Source of the DNA: Phytohabitans houttuyneae
Lineage (GTDB): Bacteria; Actinomycetota; Actinomycetes; Mycobacteriales; Micromonosporaceae
Direction: 5' to 3'
Assembly (NCBI RefSeq): GCF_011764425.1
Contig: NZ_BLPF01000001.1
Location: 4,951,001 to 5,015,000 of the forward strand
Length of the DNA stretch: 64,000 nt
Notes under the pieces: model-generated
What the model saw: only the letters and a program-made list of their open reading frames with translations
The model's database searches: none
What the model was told of the DNA's origin: nothing
Made by a program: the position numbers and the translations under genes
Part shown: piece by piece, positions 29,513 through 38,824 of the stretch
Position numbering within the stretch: position 1 is the stretch's first letter
Layout: each line of letters opens with the position of its first letter

Positions 29513-30370
29513 GTGAGCTCGCCGTACACGGACCTGGACCGGCCGCCGCTCAACGCCCGCCGGCTGACGGACGCGCTGGTCACCGACTCCGGGCCGTGGA
29601 CCCGCCTTGACCTGCGGGCGGAGACCGCCTCGACCAACGCTGACGCCGCGAGTGCCGCCCGCGAGGGCGAGCCGGAGGGCCTCGTGGTCGTCGCCGAGGC
29701 GCAGACGGCGGGGCGGGGGCGCAGGGGGCGTGCGTGGACCTCGCCGCCCCGTGCGGGCATCACCGCGAGCATGCTGCTCCGGCCTGGCGTGGCCGTGCCG
29801 GAGCGGGAGTGGCCGGCCGCGCCCGCCGCTGCGTACGGGTGGTTGCCGCTGCTCGCCGGCGTCGCGCTGGTGGAGACCGTCGCCCGGGTGGCTGAGGTGC
29901 CCGCCGTGCTCAAGTGGCCAAACGACCTCATGATCGGCGACCTGAAGTGTGCCGGCATCCTCGCTGAGGGCGTGGCCAACGGCGGCCCGCCGGCGGTGGT
30001 CGTGGGTGTCGGGCTGAACGTGACCCTCCGCGCTGGCGAGCTGCCCCCCGACCGGCCGGCCACCTCGCTCCAGCTCGCCGGCGCGGCCATGACCGACCGC
30101 GACCCGCTGCTGCGGGCGCTGCTTCGCGGGCTCGGCGGGTGGTACGCGAAATGGCGGTTCGCCGGCGGCGACGCGGAGGCGTCCGGCCTCGCCGAGGCGT
30201 ACCGGCACCACTGCGGCACGCTGGGGCGCAGCGTGCGGGTGCAGCTACCCTCCGGCGAGGAACTGGCCGGCGAGGCGACCACCGTGGACGCGGATGGGCA
30301 GCTCGTCGTCCGTACGGCCGAAGGTCGCAGCCAATCCGTTGCCGCGGGGGACGTGCTCCACGTGCGCTGA
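29513..30370 (+). CDS. birA: Biotin-[acetyl-CoA carboxylase] ligase
   Basis: A 285-residue class I biotin ligase without the N-terminal DNA-binding domain. The biotin/ATP motif is AGRGRRGRAWTSPPRAG (about 66-82), with KWPNDLMIGDLKCAGIL and a C-terminal SH3-like domain (LGRSVRVQLPSGEEL). It attaches biotin to the Lys of the EAMKM motif in the carboxylase alpha subunit. TAGGCT lies 6 nt before the GTG, so it is leaderless. It belongs to the conserved pccB-birA neighbourhood. Confidence 0.93.
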   Translation: MSSPYTDLDRPPLNARRLTDALVTDSGPWTRLDLRAETASTNADAASAAREGEPEGLVVVAEAQTAGRGRRGRAWTSPPRAGITASMLLRPGVAVPEREWPAAPAAAYGWLPLLAGVALVETVARVAEVPAVLKWPNDLMIGDLKCAGILAEGVANGGPPAVVVGVGLNVTLRAGELPPDRPATSLQLAGAAMTDRDPLLRALLRGLGGWYAKWRFAGGDAEASGLAEAYRHHCGTLGRSVRVQLPSGEELAGEATTVDADGQLVVRTAEGRSQSVAAGDVLHVR

Positions 30371-30415
30371 ACCGATACCGTCAGCCCCGTCACGAATGTG
30401 AATGAGGAGGTTGGC

Positions 30416-30988
30416 GTGGCCTTTCCGGAAGACGTGCTCACCAAGGACGAGCACGTCGTGCTGCACATGCACCCCCACTGGAAGGAGGCGATCCGGCCGG
30501 TACTGGTGCTGGTGTTGGCACTCGTCGGCCTGGTTGCCGCCTGGATCTTCCTCCCCGACGGCAGCGGCGGCACCATCGGCCTCTACGTCGTCGCGGCGGT
30601 GGCGCTCGTCCTCGTGCTCTGGCTGACCGTCTGGCCGATCCTGGTCTGGCGGACCACTCACCACGTGTTCACCAACGAGCGCGTGATCCTGCAACACGGT
30701 GTCTTCTCCCGCGACCGGCGGGACATCCCGCTCGGCCGCGTCAACGACCACTCGATGAGCCAGACGTTCATCGAGCGCCTGCTCAGCTGCGGCACGCTCA
30801 CGATCGAGTCCGCCGGTGAGCGCGGCCAGTCGGTGCTGCGCGACATGCCCTCCGTGGAGAAGGTCCAGACCACGCTCTACGAGCTGATCGAGGCCAACCA
30901 CGACAAGCACAGCCTCGGCGACGAGGAGATGCGCGACATCATGCGGGACGCCAACCGCGAGACCCGCGAGGCCCAGCAGCAGCCGTAG
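30416..30988 (+). CDS. PH-domain (DUF304) membrane protein
   Basis: A 190-residue protein starting VAFPEDVLTKDEHVV. Two membrane segments (about 28-45 and 58-78) are followed by a bacterial PH domain (WRTTHHVFTNERVILQHGVFSRDRRDIPLGRVNDHSM). GTG 30416 is chosen over 30398 because GAGGAGG lies 5 nt upstream and homologous proteins begin here. Such proteins are common downstream of birA in actinobacteria; role unknown, perhaps membrane sensing. A strong terminator follows. Confidence 0.88.
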   Translation: MAFPEDVLTKDEHVVLHMHPHWKEAIRPVLVLVLALVGLVAAWIFLPDGSGGTIGLYVVAAVALVLVLWLTVWPILVWRTTHHVFTNERVILQHGVFSRDRRDIPLGRVNDHSMSQTFIERLLSCGTLTIESAGERGQSVLRDMPSVEKVQTTLYELIEANHDKHSLGDEEMRDIMRDANRETREAQQQP

Positions 30989-31010
30989 TAGGCGTCATGG
31001 GCAACGAAAA

Positions 31011-31034
31011 GAGGGCGCCCTTCGGGGCGCCCTC
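31011..31034. terminator. Bidirectional terminator
   Basis: GAGGGCGCCC and GGGCGCCCTC are perfect 10-bp arms around the tetraloop TTCG. It lies between the convergent PH-domain and GtrA genes. No long T-run on either side, which is usual for high-GC terminators. Confidence 0.85.
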
Positions 31035-31056
31035 AGTGTTGTGCGGTGCTTGTGGG

Positions 31057-31722
31057 TTAGTGCGCGGTCGAGCGGCGGGCCGCGTCGAGCTCCACCGCCA
31101 GCTCGGCGTCGAGCGCCACGTCGTCGATCGGCGAGGCGAGCTCGGCCTCCAGCGGCTCGGTCAGCTCCTGGAAGTCCGCCTCGCCGGTGCGGGCCTGCGC
31201 CGGCACGGTGGCCGACGGCGTGGGCTCCTCCAGCGCGTCGACGATCTCGGCGACCGGGTCGAGGTGGTGCTGGTGCGCGACGCCCACCGGCTGCGGCTTG
31301 AAGACGAACGTGCGGTACGACCAGAACCGGAACGCCATGCCGAGCACCAGGCCGACGGTCTTGACCAGGTTGAGCGCCAGCAGGCCGTGGATGTCCAGCC
31401 CGTACTTGGCGATCGCCAGCACGCCCAGCTCGATGAAGAGACCGGCCGCGTTGAAGACGAAGAAAAGCGCGTATTCGCGACGCATCGCCGACTTCGACCG
31501 GTCGCCGAAGGTCCAGTGCCGGTTCATGAAGTACGACGAAGTGGTTGCCACAATCGTCGCGAAGACGGTCGCCTTCAGCTGCCCGTCAGCAAGGACGGTG
31601 AGCACAAGAACGTTGAACAGCGCGTAGTTGAGGACGGTGTTGACACCGCCGACCGCGCCGAACTTCAGCGCCTCCTTGACGAACTTCTGCCAACGCTCGG
31701 GCAGCAGGCGGACAAGACGCAT
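31057..31722 (-). CDS. GtrA-family membrane protein (first of two)
   Basis: A 221-residue protein with four membrane segments between about residues 18 and 140, GtrA-type motifs KFGAVGGVNTVLNYALFN, YFMNRHWTFG and MAFRFWSYRTFVF, and a long acidic C-terminal tail. GtrA proteins help flip polyprenyl-linked sugars for cell-wall polysaccharides. A paralog follows upstream in the same direction. No glycosyltransferase (GtrB) is adjacent. Confidence 0.88.
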   Translation of the reverse strand: MRLVRLLPERWQKFVKEALKFGAVGGVNTVLNYALFNVLVLTVLADGQLKATVFATIVATTSSYFMNRHWTFGDRSKSAMRREYALFFVFNAAGLFIELGVLAIAKYGLDIHGLLALNLVKTVGLVLGMAFRFWSYRTFVFKPQPVGVAHQHHLDPVAEIVDALEEPTPSATVPAQARTGEADFQELTEPLEAELASPIDDVALDAELAVELDAARRSTAH

Positions 31723-31793
31723 TCGGCCACCTTACGGCAGTCTGGCGGCCGCGTCTCCGCGACCGGCTGGAGGTTTGCTGAAGGTCACTCCCG

Positions 31794-32357
31794 CTACTTG
31801 CTCTCCGTAACTGTCGCGGGCACGGGCTGTGTATCGGGATTCAGGAATACCCAGCGCCGGTACGACCAAAAACGAAATGTGGTGCCCATCGCGGTGCCCA
31901 CGATGTTTGCGGAAATGTTATCGACGATCGGGCTTTGGAAAACCGGCCAGACGCTGCCCAGGCCGTAGTGCGAAATGGCCAGTGTGAGCAGGCTGAAGCT
32001 GAGGCCGATCGCGTTCAGCACGAAGTACAGCATGTACTCCCGGGCGAGGTTGGACCGTGCGCGGTGGCGCCAGGTCCAGAACCGGTTGCCGACGAACGCG
32101 AAGGTCGCCGCGATGGCCGTGGAGAAGACCTTGGCGGTCAGGGACTCCATGTCGAGCACGGCAAGGGCGATGTTGAACAGCACCAGGTCGAGGCCGAACG
32201 CCAGGATGCCGACCGTGCCGAACTTGCCAAGCTCGTGGACAAGGTGCCCGAAACGCTCCCAGAGCCGGCGCAGGGGCCCTGGTTTGGGATCGGAAGACGC
32301 CGAGGGCTCACCCGTGACGGTTGCGGACACGCAGTCGAGGGTACCGGTTTTGGTCAC
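31794..32357 (-). CDS. GtrA-family membrane protein (second of two)
   Basis: A 187-residue GtrA-like protein with four membrane segments, motifs KFGTVGILAFGLDLVLFN, FVGNRFWTWRHR and TTFRFWSYRRWVF. It overlaps the ECF sigma gene upstream by 4 nt (ATGA), so sigma factor and flippase are translated together. It diverges clearly from the neighbouring GtrA protein, so the pair is an old duplication or has different substrates. Confidence 0.88.
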   Translation of the reverse strand: MTKTGTLDCVSATVTGEPSASSDPKPGPLRRLWERFGHLVHELGKFGTVGILAFGLDLVLFNIALAVLDMESLTAKVFSTAIAATFAFVGNRFWTWRHRARSNLAREYMLYFVLNAIGLSFSLLTLAISHYGLGSVWPVFQSPIVDNISANIVGTAMGTTFRFWSYRRWVFLNPDTQPVPATVTESK

Positions 32358-32914
32358 CCCGCACTGGACGCCTCCCGCGCATATATCTGACGCAGGCGCT
32401 CGCGCGCCCGGTACGCCAGGGCGGCCACCCCACCCGGCGTGAGCCCCAGGCGGGGCGCCACCTGCGCGTGCGGCTCACCCTCGACCTCGGTGTGCCACAG
32501 CACCGTGCGCCACCGCTCGGGCAGCTGGGCGAAGGCGCGCGCCGCCTGGGCCCGCTCGAGCTGCCGCACGGCGGTGTCCTGGAACGGCTCACCTCGCTCG
32601 TACCGGGTGAGGTCGTCGGTGAACTCGATCCGCTGGTCCCGCCGCATCCGGTCGTACCGCACGTGCCGCAGCGTGGTGTGCAGGTAGGCGCGGAAGGCGA
32701 CGTCCGGTCCGCGGCCGGCGCGCAGCACGGCCAGGACCTTCGCGAACGTCTCGGCAACGAGGTCGTCGGCGTCCGCGGGACATCGCACGAGCGTGTACGC
32801 GAGGCGTCTGGCCGCGCCGGCGTGGCGGGTGTAGAGCGCTCCGTAGGCCGTGCTGTCGCCGCCGCGAACGGCCGCCAAAAGGTGGGCATCACTCAACTCG
32901 ACATGGCTAGTCAC
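32354..32914 (-). CDS. ECF-family RNA polymerase sigma factor
   Basis: A 186-residue ECF sigma factor: region 2 (AYGALYTRHAGAARRLAYTLV, ADDLVAETFAKVLAVL) and region 4 (LPERWRTVLWHTEVEGEPHAQVAPRLG, VAALAYRARERLRQ). GTG 32914 has Shine-Dalgarno GGAGG with 6 nt spacing; the frame is open to 33088 but the extension has no sigma features. No anti-sigma gene is adjacent; instead a GtrA gene is coupled to it. It is divergent from pckG. Confidence 0.9.
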   Translation of the reverse strand: MTSHVELSDAHLLAAVRGGDSTAYGALYTRHAGAARRLAYTLVRCPADADDLVAETFAKVLAVLRAGRGPDVAFRAYLHTTLRHVRYDRMRRDQRIEFTDDLTRYERGEPFQDTAVRQLERAQAARAFAQLPERWRTVLWHTEVEGEPHAQVAPRLGLTPGGVAALAYRARERLRQIYAREASSAG

Positions 32915-33229
32915 TGTCGCCTCCGGGGGATTAATCAGGCGTAACAGGGAGCTAACCTGAACCTTAGGGCAATTCGGTCGTACCCGGAAGAGGTGAACGG
33001 CAGCAGAAAGGTTTGCGTGAAACTGCGCGTGGGAGCGCGGAAACCATCGCCTGAACTCATAAACGCCGGACTTTGTGCAGATTTTCACAACCGTCCACGC
33101 TGCCCTGAACGACCGATCGGCTTACGCTGAGCTGAAATCCGATGACTCGTGCGGCGCGCCGGCCTCTCGCCGGCTCGCCCGCTTCGCGCATCTCGATTTC
33201 CGGTCAACGACGACCAAAAGGAGACAGTC
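32915..33229. other. Intergenic region between ECF sigma and pckG
   Basis: About 315 nt without a convincing gene. It must hold both divergent promoters. The pckG side has a GC-rich hairpin (GCCGGC around CTCTC, about 33159-33175) about 55 nt upstream of the ATG, which could be a 5'-UTR structure. No known riboswitch was recognised. Confidence 0.5.
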
Positions 33230-35074
33230 ATGACGGCCCCACCGGCGACAGTGCGAGGGCTCGCCAGCGCCCCGACCAACCATCAGAAGCTGCTCTCCTG
33301 GATCCGCGAAGTCGCCGAGCTGACCACTCCCGACGAGGTCGTGTGGTGTGACGGGTCGCCCGAGGAGTGGCGCCGCCTCACCGACGAGCTCGTGGAGGCC
33401 GGCACGTTGGTCCGGCTCGCCGACGACCGCAAGCCCAACTCCTTCTGGGCGCGCACCGACCCGACCGACGTGGCGCGGGTCGAGGAGCGCACCTTCATCT
33501 GCTCGGTCGACGAGGCCGACGCTGGTCCCACCAACAACTGGATGGCGCCGGCCGAGATGAAGCGGACCATGACCGAGCTGTACCGGGAGTGCATGCGCGG
33601 CCGCACGATGTACGTCATCCCGTTCTGCATGGGCCCGCTCGACGCGCCGGAGCCGATGTTCGGCGTCGAGCTGACCGACAGCCCGTACGTGGTGACGTCG
33701 ATGCGCATCATGACCCGCATGGGCACCGAGGTGCTCGACGCGATGGGCGACGACGCCTGGTTCGTGCCGGCGCTGCACTCGGTGGGTGCACCGCTGGACG
33801 ACGGGCAGCCGGACGTGGCGTGGCCGTGCAACCAGACCAAGTACATCTCGCACTTCCCGGAGACCCGCGAGATCTGGTCCTACGGCTCGGGCTACGGCGG
33901 CAACTCGCTGCTCGGCAAGAAGTGCTACTCGCTGCGGATCGCCAGCGTGATGGCGCGCGACGAGGGCTGGCTCGCGGAGCACATGCTGATCCTCAAGCTC
34001 ACCTCGCCCGAGGGCACCGTGCGGTACGTGGCCGGCGCCTTCCCGTCCGCCTGCGGCAAGACCAACCTGGCCATGCTGGAGCCGACCATCCCCGGGTGGA
34101 AGGTCGAGACGATCGGCGACGACATCGCGTGGATGCGGTTCGGCGACGACGGCCGCCTGTACGCGACCAACCCCGAGGCAGGGCTCTTCGGTGTCGCCCC
34201 CGGCACCGACTGGAGGACCAACCCGAACGCGATGCGCACGCTCGACGTGGGCAACTCCGTCTTCACGAACGTGGCGCTCACCGACGACGGTGACATCTGG
34301 TGGGAGGGCATGGGCGAGCCGCCCGCGCACCTGACCGACTGGCACGGCGACGACTGGACGCCCGACTCCGGCGAGCTCTCCTCGCACCCCAACTCGCGCT
34401 TCTGCACGCCGATCGCGCAGTGCCCGATCCTCGCGCCGGAGTACCACGACCCGCGCGGCGTGCCGATCGACGCGATCCTCTTCGGCGGGCGGCGCAAGAC
34501 CACGATCCCGCTGGTCACCGAGGCGCGCGACTGGGTGCACGGCGTCTACCTCGGCGCCACGCTCTCCTCCGAGACCACGGCCGCCGCCGCGGGCAAGGTG
34601 GGTGTCGTGCGTCGCGATCCGATGGCCATGCTGCCCTTCATCGGGTACAACGCGGGCGACTACTTCCGGCACTGGATCGAGATGGGCAAGGGCACCGACG
34701 GAGACGCGGCCAAGCTGCCCAAGATCTTCTACGTCAACTGGTTCCGCCGCGACGAGGACGGCGGCTTCCTGTGGCCCGGGTTCGGCGAAAACTCCCGGGT
34801 GCTCAAGTGGATCGTCGAACGGCTGGAGGGGCGCGGCGCGGCCGTCGAGACGCCGATCGGCCTCGTGCCGACCGCCGACGCGCTCGACGTGAGCGGGCTC
34901 GACATGTCCCGAGAGGCCGTCGAGGCCGTGCTCCGCGTCGACACCGCCGAGTGGAAGGCGGAGATTCCGCAGGTCACCGAGTGGTTCGAGAAGTTCGGCG
35001 ACAAGCTGCCCGGCGTGCTCTGGGCCGAGCTGGACGCCCTCAAGGCCCGCTTGGACGCCGCGCCCTCGACTTGA
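33230..35074 (+). CDS. pckG: Phosphoenolpyruvate carboxykinase (GTP)
   Basis: A 614-residue GTP-dependent PEPCK, converting oxaloacetate + GTP to PEP + GDP + CO2. The catalytic P-loop with the reactive Cys is [12 protein letters not shown] (about residues 278-289). Other family segments are [30 protein letters not shown] and [22 protein letters not shown] 33230 has Shine-Dalgarno AAAAGGAGA. Actinobacteria use this enzyme for gluconeogenesis; class II FBPase for the same route is at 47-48 kb. Confidence 0.97.
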   Translation: MTAPPATVRGLASAPTNHQKLLSWIREVAELTTPDEVVWCDGSPEEWRRLTDELVEAGTLVRLADDRKPNSFWARTDPTDVARVEERTFICSVDEADAGPTNNWMAPAEMKRTMTELYRECMRGRTMYVIPFCMGPLDAPEPMFGVELTDSPYVVTSMRIMTRMGTEVLDAMGDDAWFVPALHSVGAPLDDGQPDVAWPCNQTKYISHFPETREIWSYGSGYGGNSLLGKKCYSLRIASVMARDEGWLAEHMLILKLTSPEGTVRYVAGAFPSACGKTNLAMLEPTIPGWKVETIGDDIAWMRFGDDGRLYATNPEAGLFGVAPGTDWRTNPNAMRTLDVGNSVFTNVALTDDGDIWWEGMGEPPAHLTDWHGDDWTPDSGELSSHPNSRFCTPIAQCPILAPEYHDPRGVPIDAILFGGRRKTTIPLVTEARDWVHGVYLGATLSSETTAAAAGKVGVVRRDPMAMLPFIGYNAGDYFRHWIEMGKGTDGDAAKLPKIFYVNWFRRDEDGGFLWPGFGENSRVLKWIVERLEGRGAAVETPIGLVPTADALDVSGLDMSREAVEAVLRVDTAEWKAEIPQVTEWFEKFGDKLPGVLWAELDALKARLDAAPST

Positions 35075-35105
35075 GGGACCGCCTGAACACAGGGAAGCTG
35101 GGCGG

Positions 35106-35945
35106 GTGACCGCCACGCGTGCCGCCGCCGCACCGGGCCGGCGTCCGCTGGCGGTCCGGTCCCTCGTGCTCCTGCTCGCCGCGACCGCGGCGGCCACCGT
35201 CGCGGTCGAGGTCCTCAACTGGTGGTACACGGACGAGCAGGGCTTCGCCCTGGCCGTGCGCACCGGCTGGGCGATGCTCCGCGCGCTCGGCTTCCTGATC
35301 CTGATCTGGCACGTGCGGCGAGGACGCGCCGGCGCCAAGCCGTTCGGCCTGATCCTCGCGGTCACCACGGTCTTCGCGGTCGGCCGCCTGGTCGTGCCCC
35401 GCGACGGGCTGCCCGCGCTCCCCGGCGTCGTGGGCTTCGCCGGCCTCGCCGCCCTCTGCGCGACGGTGGTGCTGCTCCTCTACCGCTCACCCGCGCTGGG
35501 TGACTACCTCGTCCGCCACCCCAGCCGCCTCGTGATCGACCGGAAGGGCCTCTCCTGGCAGGAGGCGGCACCCCGGCGGCCGCAGGTGGCTGGCTGGCTG
35601 TTGACAGCGCGGGTGGCCGCGTTCACGTACGCGCCGCTGATGCTCGTGCCCTGCCTCGTGTCGATCGGCGCGATCCCGGACCGTGGTCCGCTCGCGCTCA
35701 CGGCCGTGGTGCTGTGGTTCTGCGTCGCGGTCGGTGTGAGCTACGCGGTGCTGCTGGCCACCTTCTTCCTTCTGCGCGGGCGCGGATGGGCACGCGGCCT
35801 CATGTGGGGTATCACCGCTCTCGTGTTGCTGGTGGACCTGCCGCTGTGCTGGTGGCTGCTGGGCACGGACGGCCTGATCCGCGACGGCGCGCCGCTGGTG
35901 GTGGCCGCCGCGCTCACCCACTACGCGATGGGACGGTCGTCGTGA
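35106..35945 (+). CDS. Multi-pass membrane protein, hypothetical
   Basis: A 279-residue protein with about seven hydrophobic segments and no recognised motif. A Trp-rich loop (LNWWYTDEQGF) follows the first helix, and a soluble loop lies at about 135-160. Its stop overlaps the GTG of the geranylgeranyl reductase gene, so the two are coupled; it might be a membrane partner in isoprenoid metabolism. Confidence 0.7.
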   Translation: MTATRAAAAPGRRPLAVRSLVLLLAATAAATVAVEVLNWWYTDEQGFALAVRTGWAMLRALGFLILIWHVRRGRAGAKPFGLILAVTTVFAVGRLVVPRDGLPALPGVVGFAGLAALCATVVLLLYRSPALGDYLVRHPSRLVIDRKGLSWQEAAPRRPQVAGWLLTARVAAFTYAPLMLVPCLVSIGAIPDRGPLALTAVVLWFCVAVGVSYAVLLATFFLLRGRGWARGLMWGITALVLLVDLPLCWWLLGTDGLIRDGAPLVVAAALTHYAMGRSS

Positions 35946-37051
35946 GCGCGTTCGACGTCGCGATCGTCGGTGCCGGTCCGGCCGGAGCCAGCGCCGCCCT
36001 CGCCGCCCGGCGGGCCGGTGCCAGCGTGCTGCTGCTCGATCGCGCCGACTTTCCGCGGGACAAGGCGTGCGGCGACGGCATCGCACCCCACGCCGTGGAG
36101 GTCCTGGCCGGACTCGGTGTGGCCGATGCTGTCGACGGCTACGCGCCGGTGCCGGTGCTGCGACTGGTCGGGCCCGGCGGCGAGGAGGTTGCCCGGCCGC
36201 TGCCCCGCCCGGCGTACACGGTGCCCCGGAAGGTCTTCGACGCCCGGCTCGTGGCAGCCGCGGTAGCCGCCGGTGCCGACCTGCGGCGGCACACCGTGCG
36301 CCGGCTGGAAGAGCGCGGCGACCGGGTGGTGGTCGACGGCGAGTTCAGCGTGGGAGCCCTCGTCGGCGCGGACGGCGCCGGATCGGTCGTGCGGCGCACG
36401 CTCGGCTTCGCGCCCAACCCCGACGGCCACCTCGCGATCGCCATCCGCGGCTACGCGCCCGCCCGTCCCAAGGTCGAGCAGCTGATCGTGACCTCGGGCG
36501 ACGGGTGGCCGGCCTACGCGTGGTCGTTCCCGATCGGCGACGGGCGGGCCAACATCGGGTACGGCGAGGTGCTCCGCGGCCAGCCGCTCACCCGCGCTCA
36601 CCTGCTGGACAGGATGGCCGCGCTGCTGCCCGGCCTCGACCCGACCGCCGCCACCGGGCTGCGCGCGCACCACCTGCCGCTGTCCACGCGGCGGCCGCCG
36701 GCCGGGCGCGGGCGGATGGTGCTCGCCGGTGACGCGCTGTCGCTGATCAACCCGTTCACCGGAGAGGGCATCTTCTACGCGGTGCTCTCCGGTGCCCTGG
36801 CCGGGGAGGCGGCGGCCGCGGGCGGACACGTCGCCGACCGGTACACGGCGGCACTCCGGCGCCGGCTCGGCCGTCATTTCCGTCACAGCCGCGCCGCCGC
36901 CTGGCTCGGCGGCCGCCGCCGGATGGTCGACGGGGCGGTGCGCGCGGCCGCCCGGGACGCCCGGGTCTTCGCCACACTGGCCGAGTTGGGGCTCGGCGAA
37001 GGGTTGCTGGATGCCTACACGTTGGTACGGATAGGGCTCGCCGCACGGTAG
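35942..37051 (+). CDS. Geranylgeranyl reductase-family flavoprotein
   Basis: A 369-residue FAD-dependent oxidoreductase. The Rossmann motif is VAIVGAGPAGASAALAARRAG near the start, then DKACGDGIAPHAVEVL, and the second FAD motif MVLAGDALSLINPFTGEGI. Enzymes of this family saturate double bonds of isoprenoid chains (menaquinone or polyprenyl lipids). GTG 35942 overlaps the upstream stop. An isoprenyl transferase follows 33 nt downstream, which supports a polyprenyl substrate. Confidence 0.9.
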   Translation: MSAFDVAIVGAGPAGASAALAARRAGASVLLLDRADFPRDKACGDGIAPHAVEVLAGLGVADAVDGYAPVPVLRLVGPGGEEVARPLPRPAYTVPRKVFDARLVAAAVAAGADLRRHTVRRLEERGDRVVVDGEFSVGALVGADGAGSVVRRTLGFAPNPDGHLAIAIRGYAPARPKVEQLIVTSGDGWPAYAWSFPIGDGRANIGYGEVLRGQPLTRAHLLDRMAALLPGLDPTAATGLRAHHLPLSTRRPPAGRGRMVLAGDALSLINPFTGEGIFYAVLSGALAGEAAAAGGHVADRYTAALRRRLGRHFRHSRAAAWLGGRRRMVDGAVRAAARDARVFATLAELGLGEGLLDAYTLVRIGLAAR

Positions 37052-37084
37052 TGGATCGGTCCGGTAAGCCCTACTCTGCATAAG

Positions 37085-37852
37085 GTGAATCTGCGGAGCC
37101 TTGTCTACTCGGTGTACGAGCGTCGGCTGACCCGGAAGCTCATTGGCAAGCCGGTGCCCAGCCATGTCGGCGTGATGTGCGACGGCAACCGGCGCTGGGC
37201 CAAGGAGATGGGGTTCATCGACCCCAACGACGGTCACCGCATGGGCGCCGTAAAGATCAAGCATCTGCTCGACTGGTGTGACCAGGCGAGCATCGCGCAC
37301 GTCACGCTCTACCTCCTGGCCACCGACAACCTGCGCCGGCCGGCGAGCGAGCTGGACCCGCTTCTGCGGATCATCGAAGACCTGGTCACCGAGCTGGCCG
37401 AAGACGGCAACCCTTGGCAGCTGCGGGTGGTCGGCGCGCTCGACATTCTCCCCGCGGAGACGGCAACAGTCCTCAAAGCGGCACAGGAGCGCACCGTCGG
37501 GCGCACGGGAGTCCAGGTCAACCTTGCGGTTGGCTACGGTGGGCGCCGCGAGATCGCCGACGCGGTGCGGTCACTGCTGAGCGAGCACGCGCAGGCCGGC
37601 GGCACCATCGAGGAGCTGGTCGAGGTTCTCGATGTCGAGCACATCGCCGAGCACCTCTACACGCGCGGGCAGCCGGACCCCGACCTCATCATCCGGACCA
37701 GCGGCGAGCAGCGGCTCTCCGGCTTCCTGCTGTGGCAGTCGGCACAGTCGGAGTTCTACTTCTGCGACATGAACTGGCCCGACTTCCGGCACATCGACTT
37801 CCTCCGCGCACTGCGGGCATACGGCCAGCGCCAGCGCCGCTACGGCGCCTGA
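37085..37852 (+). CDS. uppS: Cis-isoprenyl (polyprenyl) diphosphate synthase
   Basis: A 255-residue cis-prenyltransferase. The catalytic Asp lies in VMCDGNRRWAKEMGF (about 31-45). Other conserved parts are LYLLATDNLRRP, VNLAVGYGGRREIADAV and LIIRTSGEQRLSGFLLWQSA. It condenses IPP units onto an allylic diphosphate to make the carrier lipid for wall synthesis or a shorter Z-prenyl precursor; the exact chain length cannot be told here. TACTCT lies 7 nt before the GTG (leaderless). Confidence 0.92.
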   Translation: MNLRSLVYSVYERRLTRKLIGKPVPSHVGVMCDGNRRWAKEMGFIDPNDGHRMGAVKIKHLLDWCDQASIAHVTLYLLATDNLRRPASELDPLLRIIEDLVTELAEDGNPWQLRVVGALDILPAETATVLKAAQERTVGRTGVQVNLAVGYGGRREIADAVRSLLSEHAQAGGTIEELVEVLDVEHIAEHLYTRGQPDPDLIIRTSGEQRLSGFLLWQSAQSEFYFCDMNWPDFRHIDFLRALRAYGQRQRRYGA

Positions 37853-37894
37853 GCGCTCAGTCAGCTTTCTGTCCCGTTTGAGCGCTCAGTCAGC
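37850..37894. repeat. Direct repeat of a palindromic 16-mer
   Basis: TGAGCGCTCAGTCAGC occurs at 37850-37865 and 37879-37894, period 29 nt. Each contains the 10-bp palindrome TGAGCGCTCA. The first copy includes the uppS stop codon. It lies between convergent uppS and otsB and may be a terminator pair or a protein-binding site. Confidence 0.5.
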
Positions 37895-37929
37895 CTCCTG
37901 ACCGAGTCCTGCCACCCCTGAGTCGCGGC

Positions 37930-38757
37930 TCAGGCGCGGAGCGCCTGCAGCGCCTCGGCGAGAAACTTGCCCAGCGCCTGCGGTGAGTCGATGGTCAGGT
38001 CGGCGGCGCGGGCCACCTCCTGGCCGGTCTCCGGGTTGGCCACCGCCACGCAGATGCCGAAGAAGCGCTCGTCGGCCGCCTCCAGCTCACGCAGCGCGTT
38101 GAACGCCTTGATGTCCGACACGTCGTCCCCGAAGTACCAGGCGCAGCCGGCCGAGGACGCGACGTCGCGGATGACCATGCCCTTGTCGCGGTCGACCGGG
38201 GGCTTGATCTCGATCACCATGCGGCCGGTCTGCACGCGCAGCCCCAGCCGCTCCGCCTCGGCCCGCCCCCACGCGTCGACCTGCTCGGCCAGGTGCGGGT
38301 TGGTGCGGTAGTGGAGCGCGACGGACAGCCGCTTGTACTCCACCAGCGCGCCCTCGGGCAGCTCGGTGCGGGCCCGCTCGGCGAGCTCAGCCATCACCGG
38401 CACCCAGGGCAGGGCGGCCGGCTCGGTGACCGTCTCACCCGAGCCGTGGCTGTGCTCCAACCCGTACAGCCCGTACAGGTCGATGTCCGCCAGGTGGCCG
38501 AAGCGCTCGCGAAGGAAGTCGACCGGACGTGCGGAAACCACCGAGACACGCTGAACGAACTCAGCGAGGCCAGCAATGGCGGCCATGACCTCGGGCACCG
38601 GCTGGACCGCGTTCGGGTCGTCGCCAACCGGTGCCACCACACCGTCGAAGTCGAAGAAAAGCATGCACTCCGCGGCCCTCGCCGTGGTGATCTGCCACGC
38701 CTGGTCCACGGTCAGGGGACGGGACGGGCGCTGGTTACCCGCATCGTTCGGCCGCAC
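37930..38757 (-). CDS. otsB: Trehalose-6-phosphate phosphatase
   Basis: A 275-residue HAD-fold phosphatase. Motif I is FFDFDGVVAPVGDDP (about 34-48), motif II VSVVSARPVDFLRERF, then the cap and MVIEIKPPVDRDKGMVIRDV, and motif III/IV WYFGDDVSDIKAFNAL. It should dephosphorylate trehalose-6-phosphate; the synthase OtsA is not in the window. The gene is convergent with uppS. Confidence 0.9.
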   Translation of the reverse strand: MRPNDAGNQRPSRPLTVDQAWQITTARAAECMLFFDFDGVVAPVGDDPNAVQPVPEVMAAIAGLAEFVQRVSVVSARPVDFLRERFGHLADIDLYGLYGLEHSHGSGETVTEPAALPWVPVMAELAERARTELPEGALVEYKRLSVALHYRTNPHLAEQVDAWGRAEAERLGLRVQTGRMVIEIKPPVDRDKGMVIRDVASSAGCAWYFGDDVSDIKAFNALRELEAADERFFGICVAVANPETGQEVARAADLTIDSPQALGKFLAEALQALRA

Positions 38758-38824
38758 GCGCGCCAGCGTACCGAATGAACTTCCCTTCGACCTGATGACC
38801 TGGCGTTCGACGGTCGCGTAAGGA

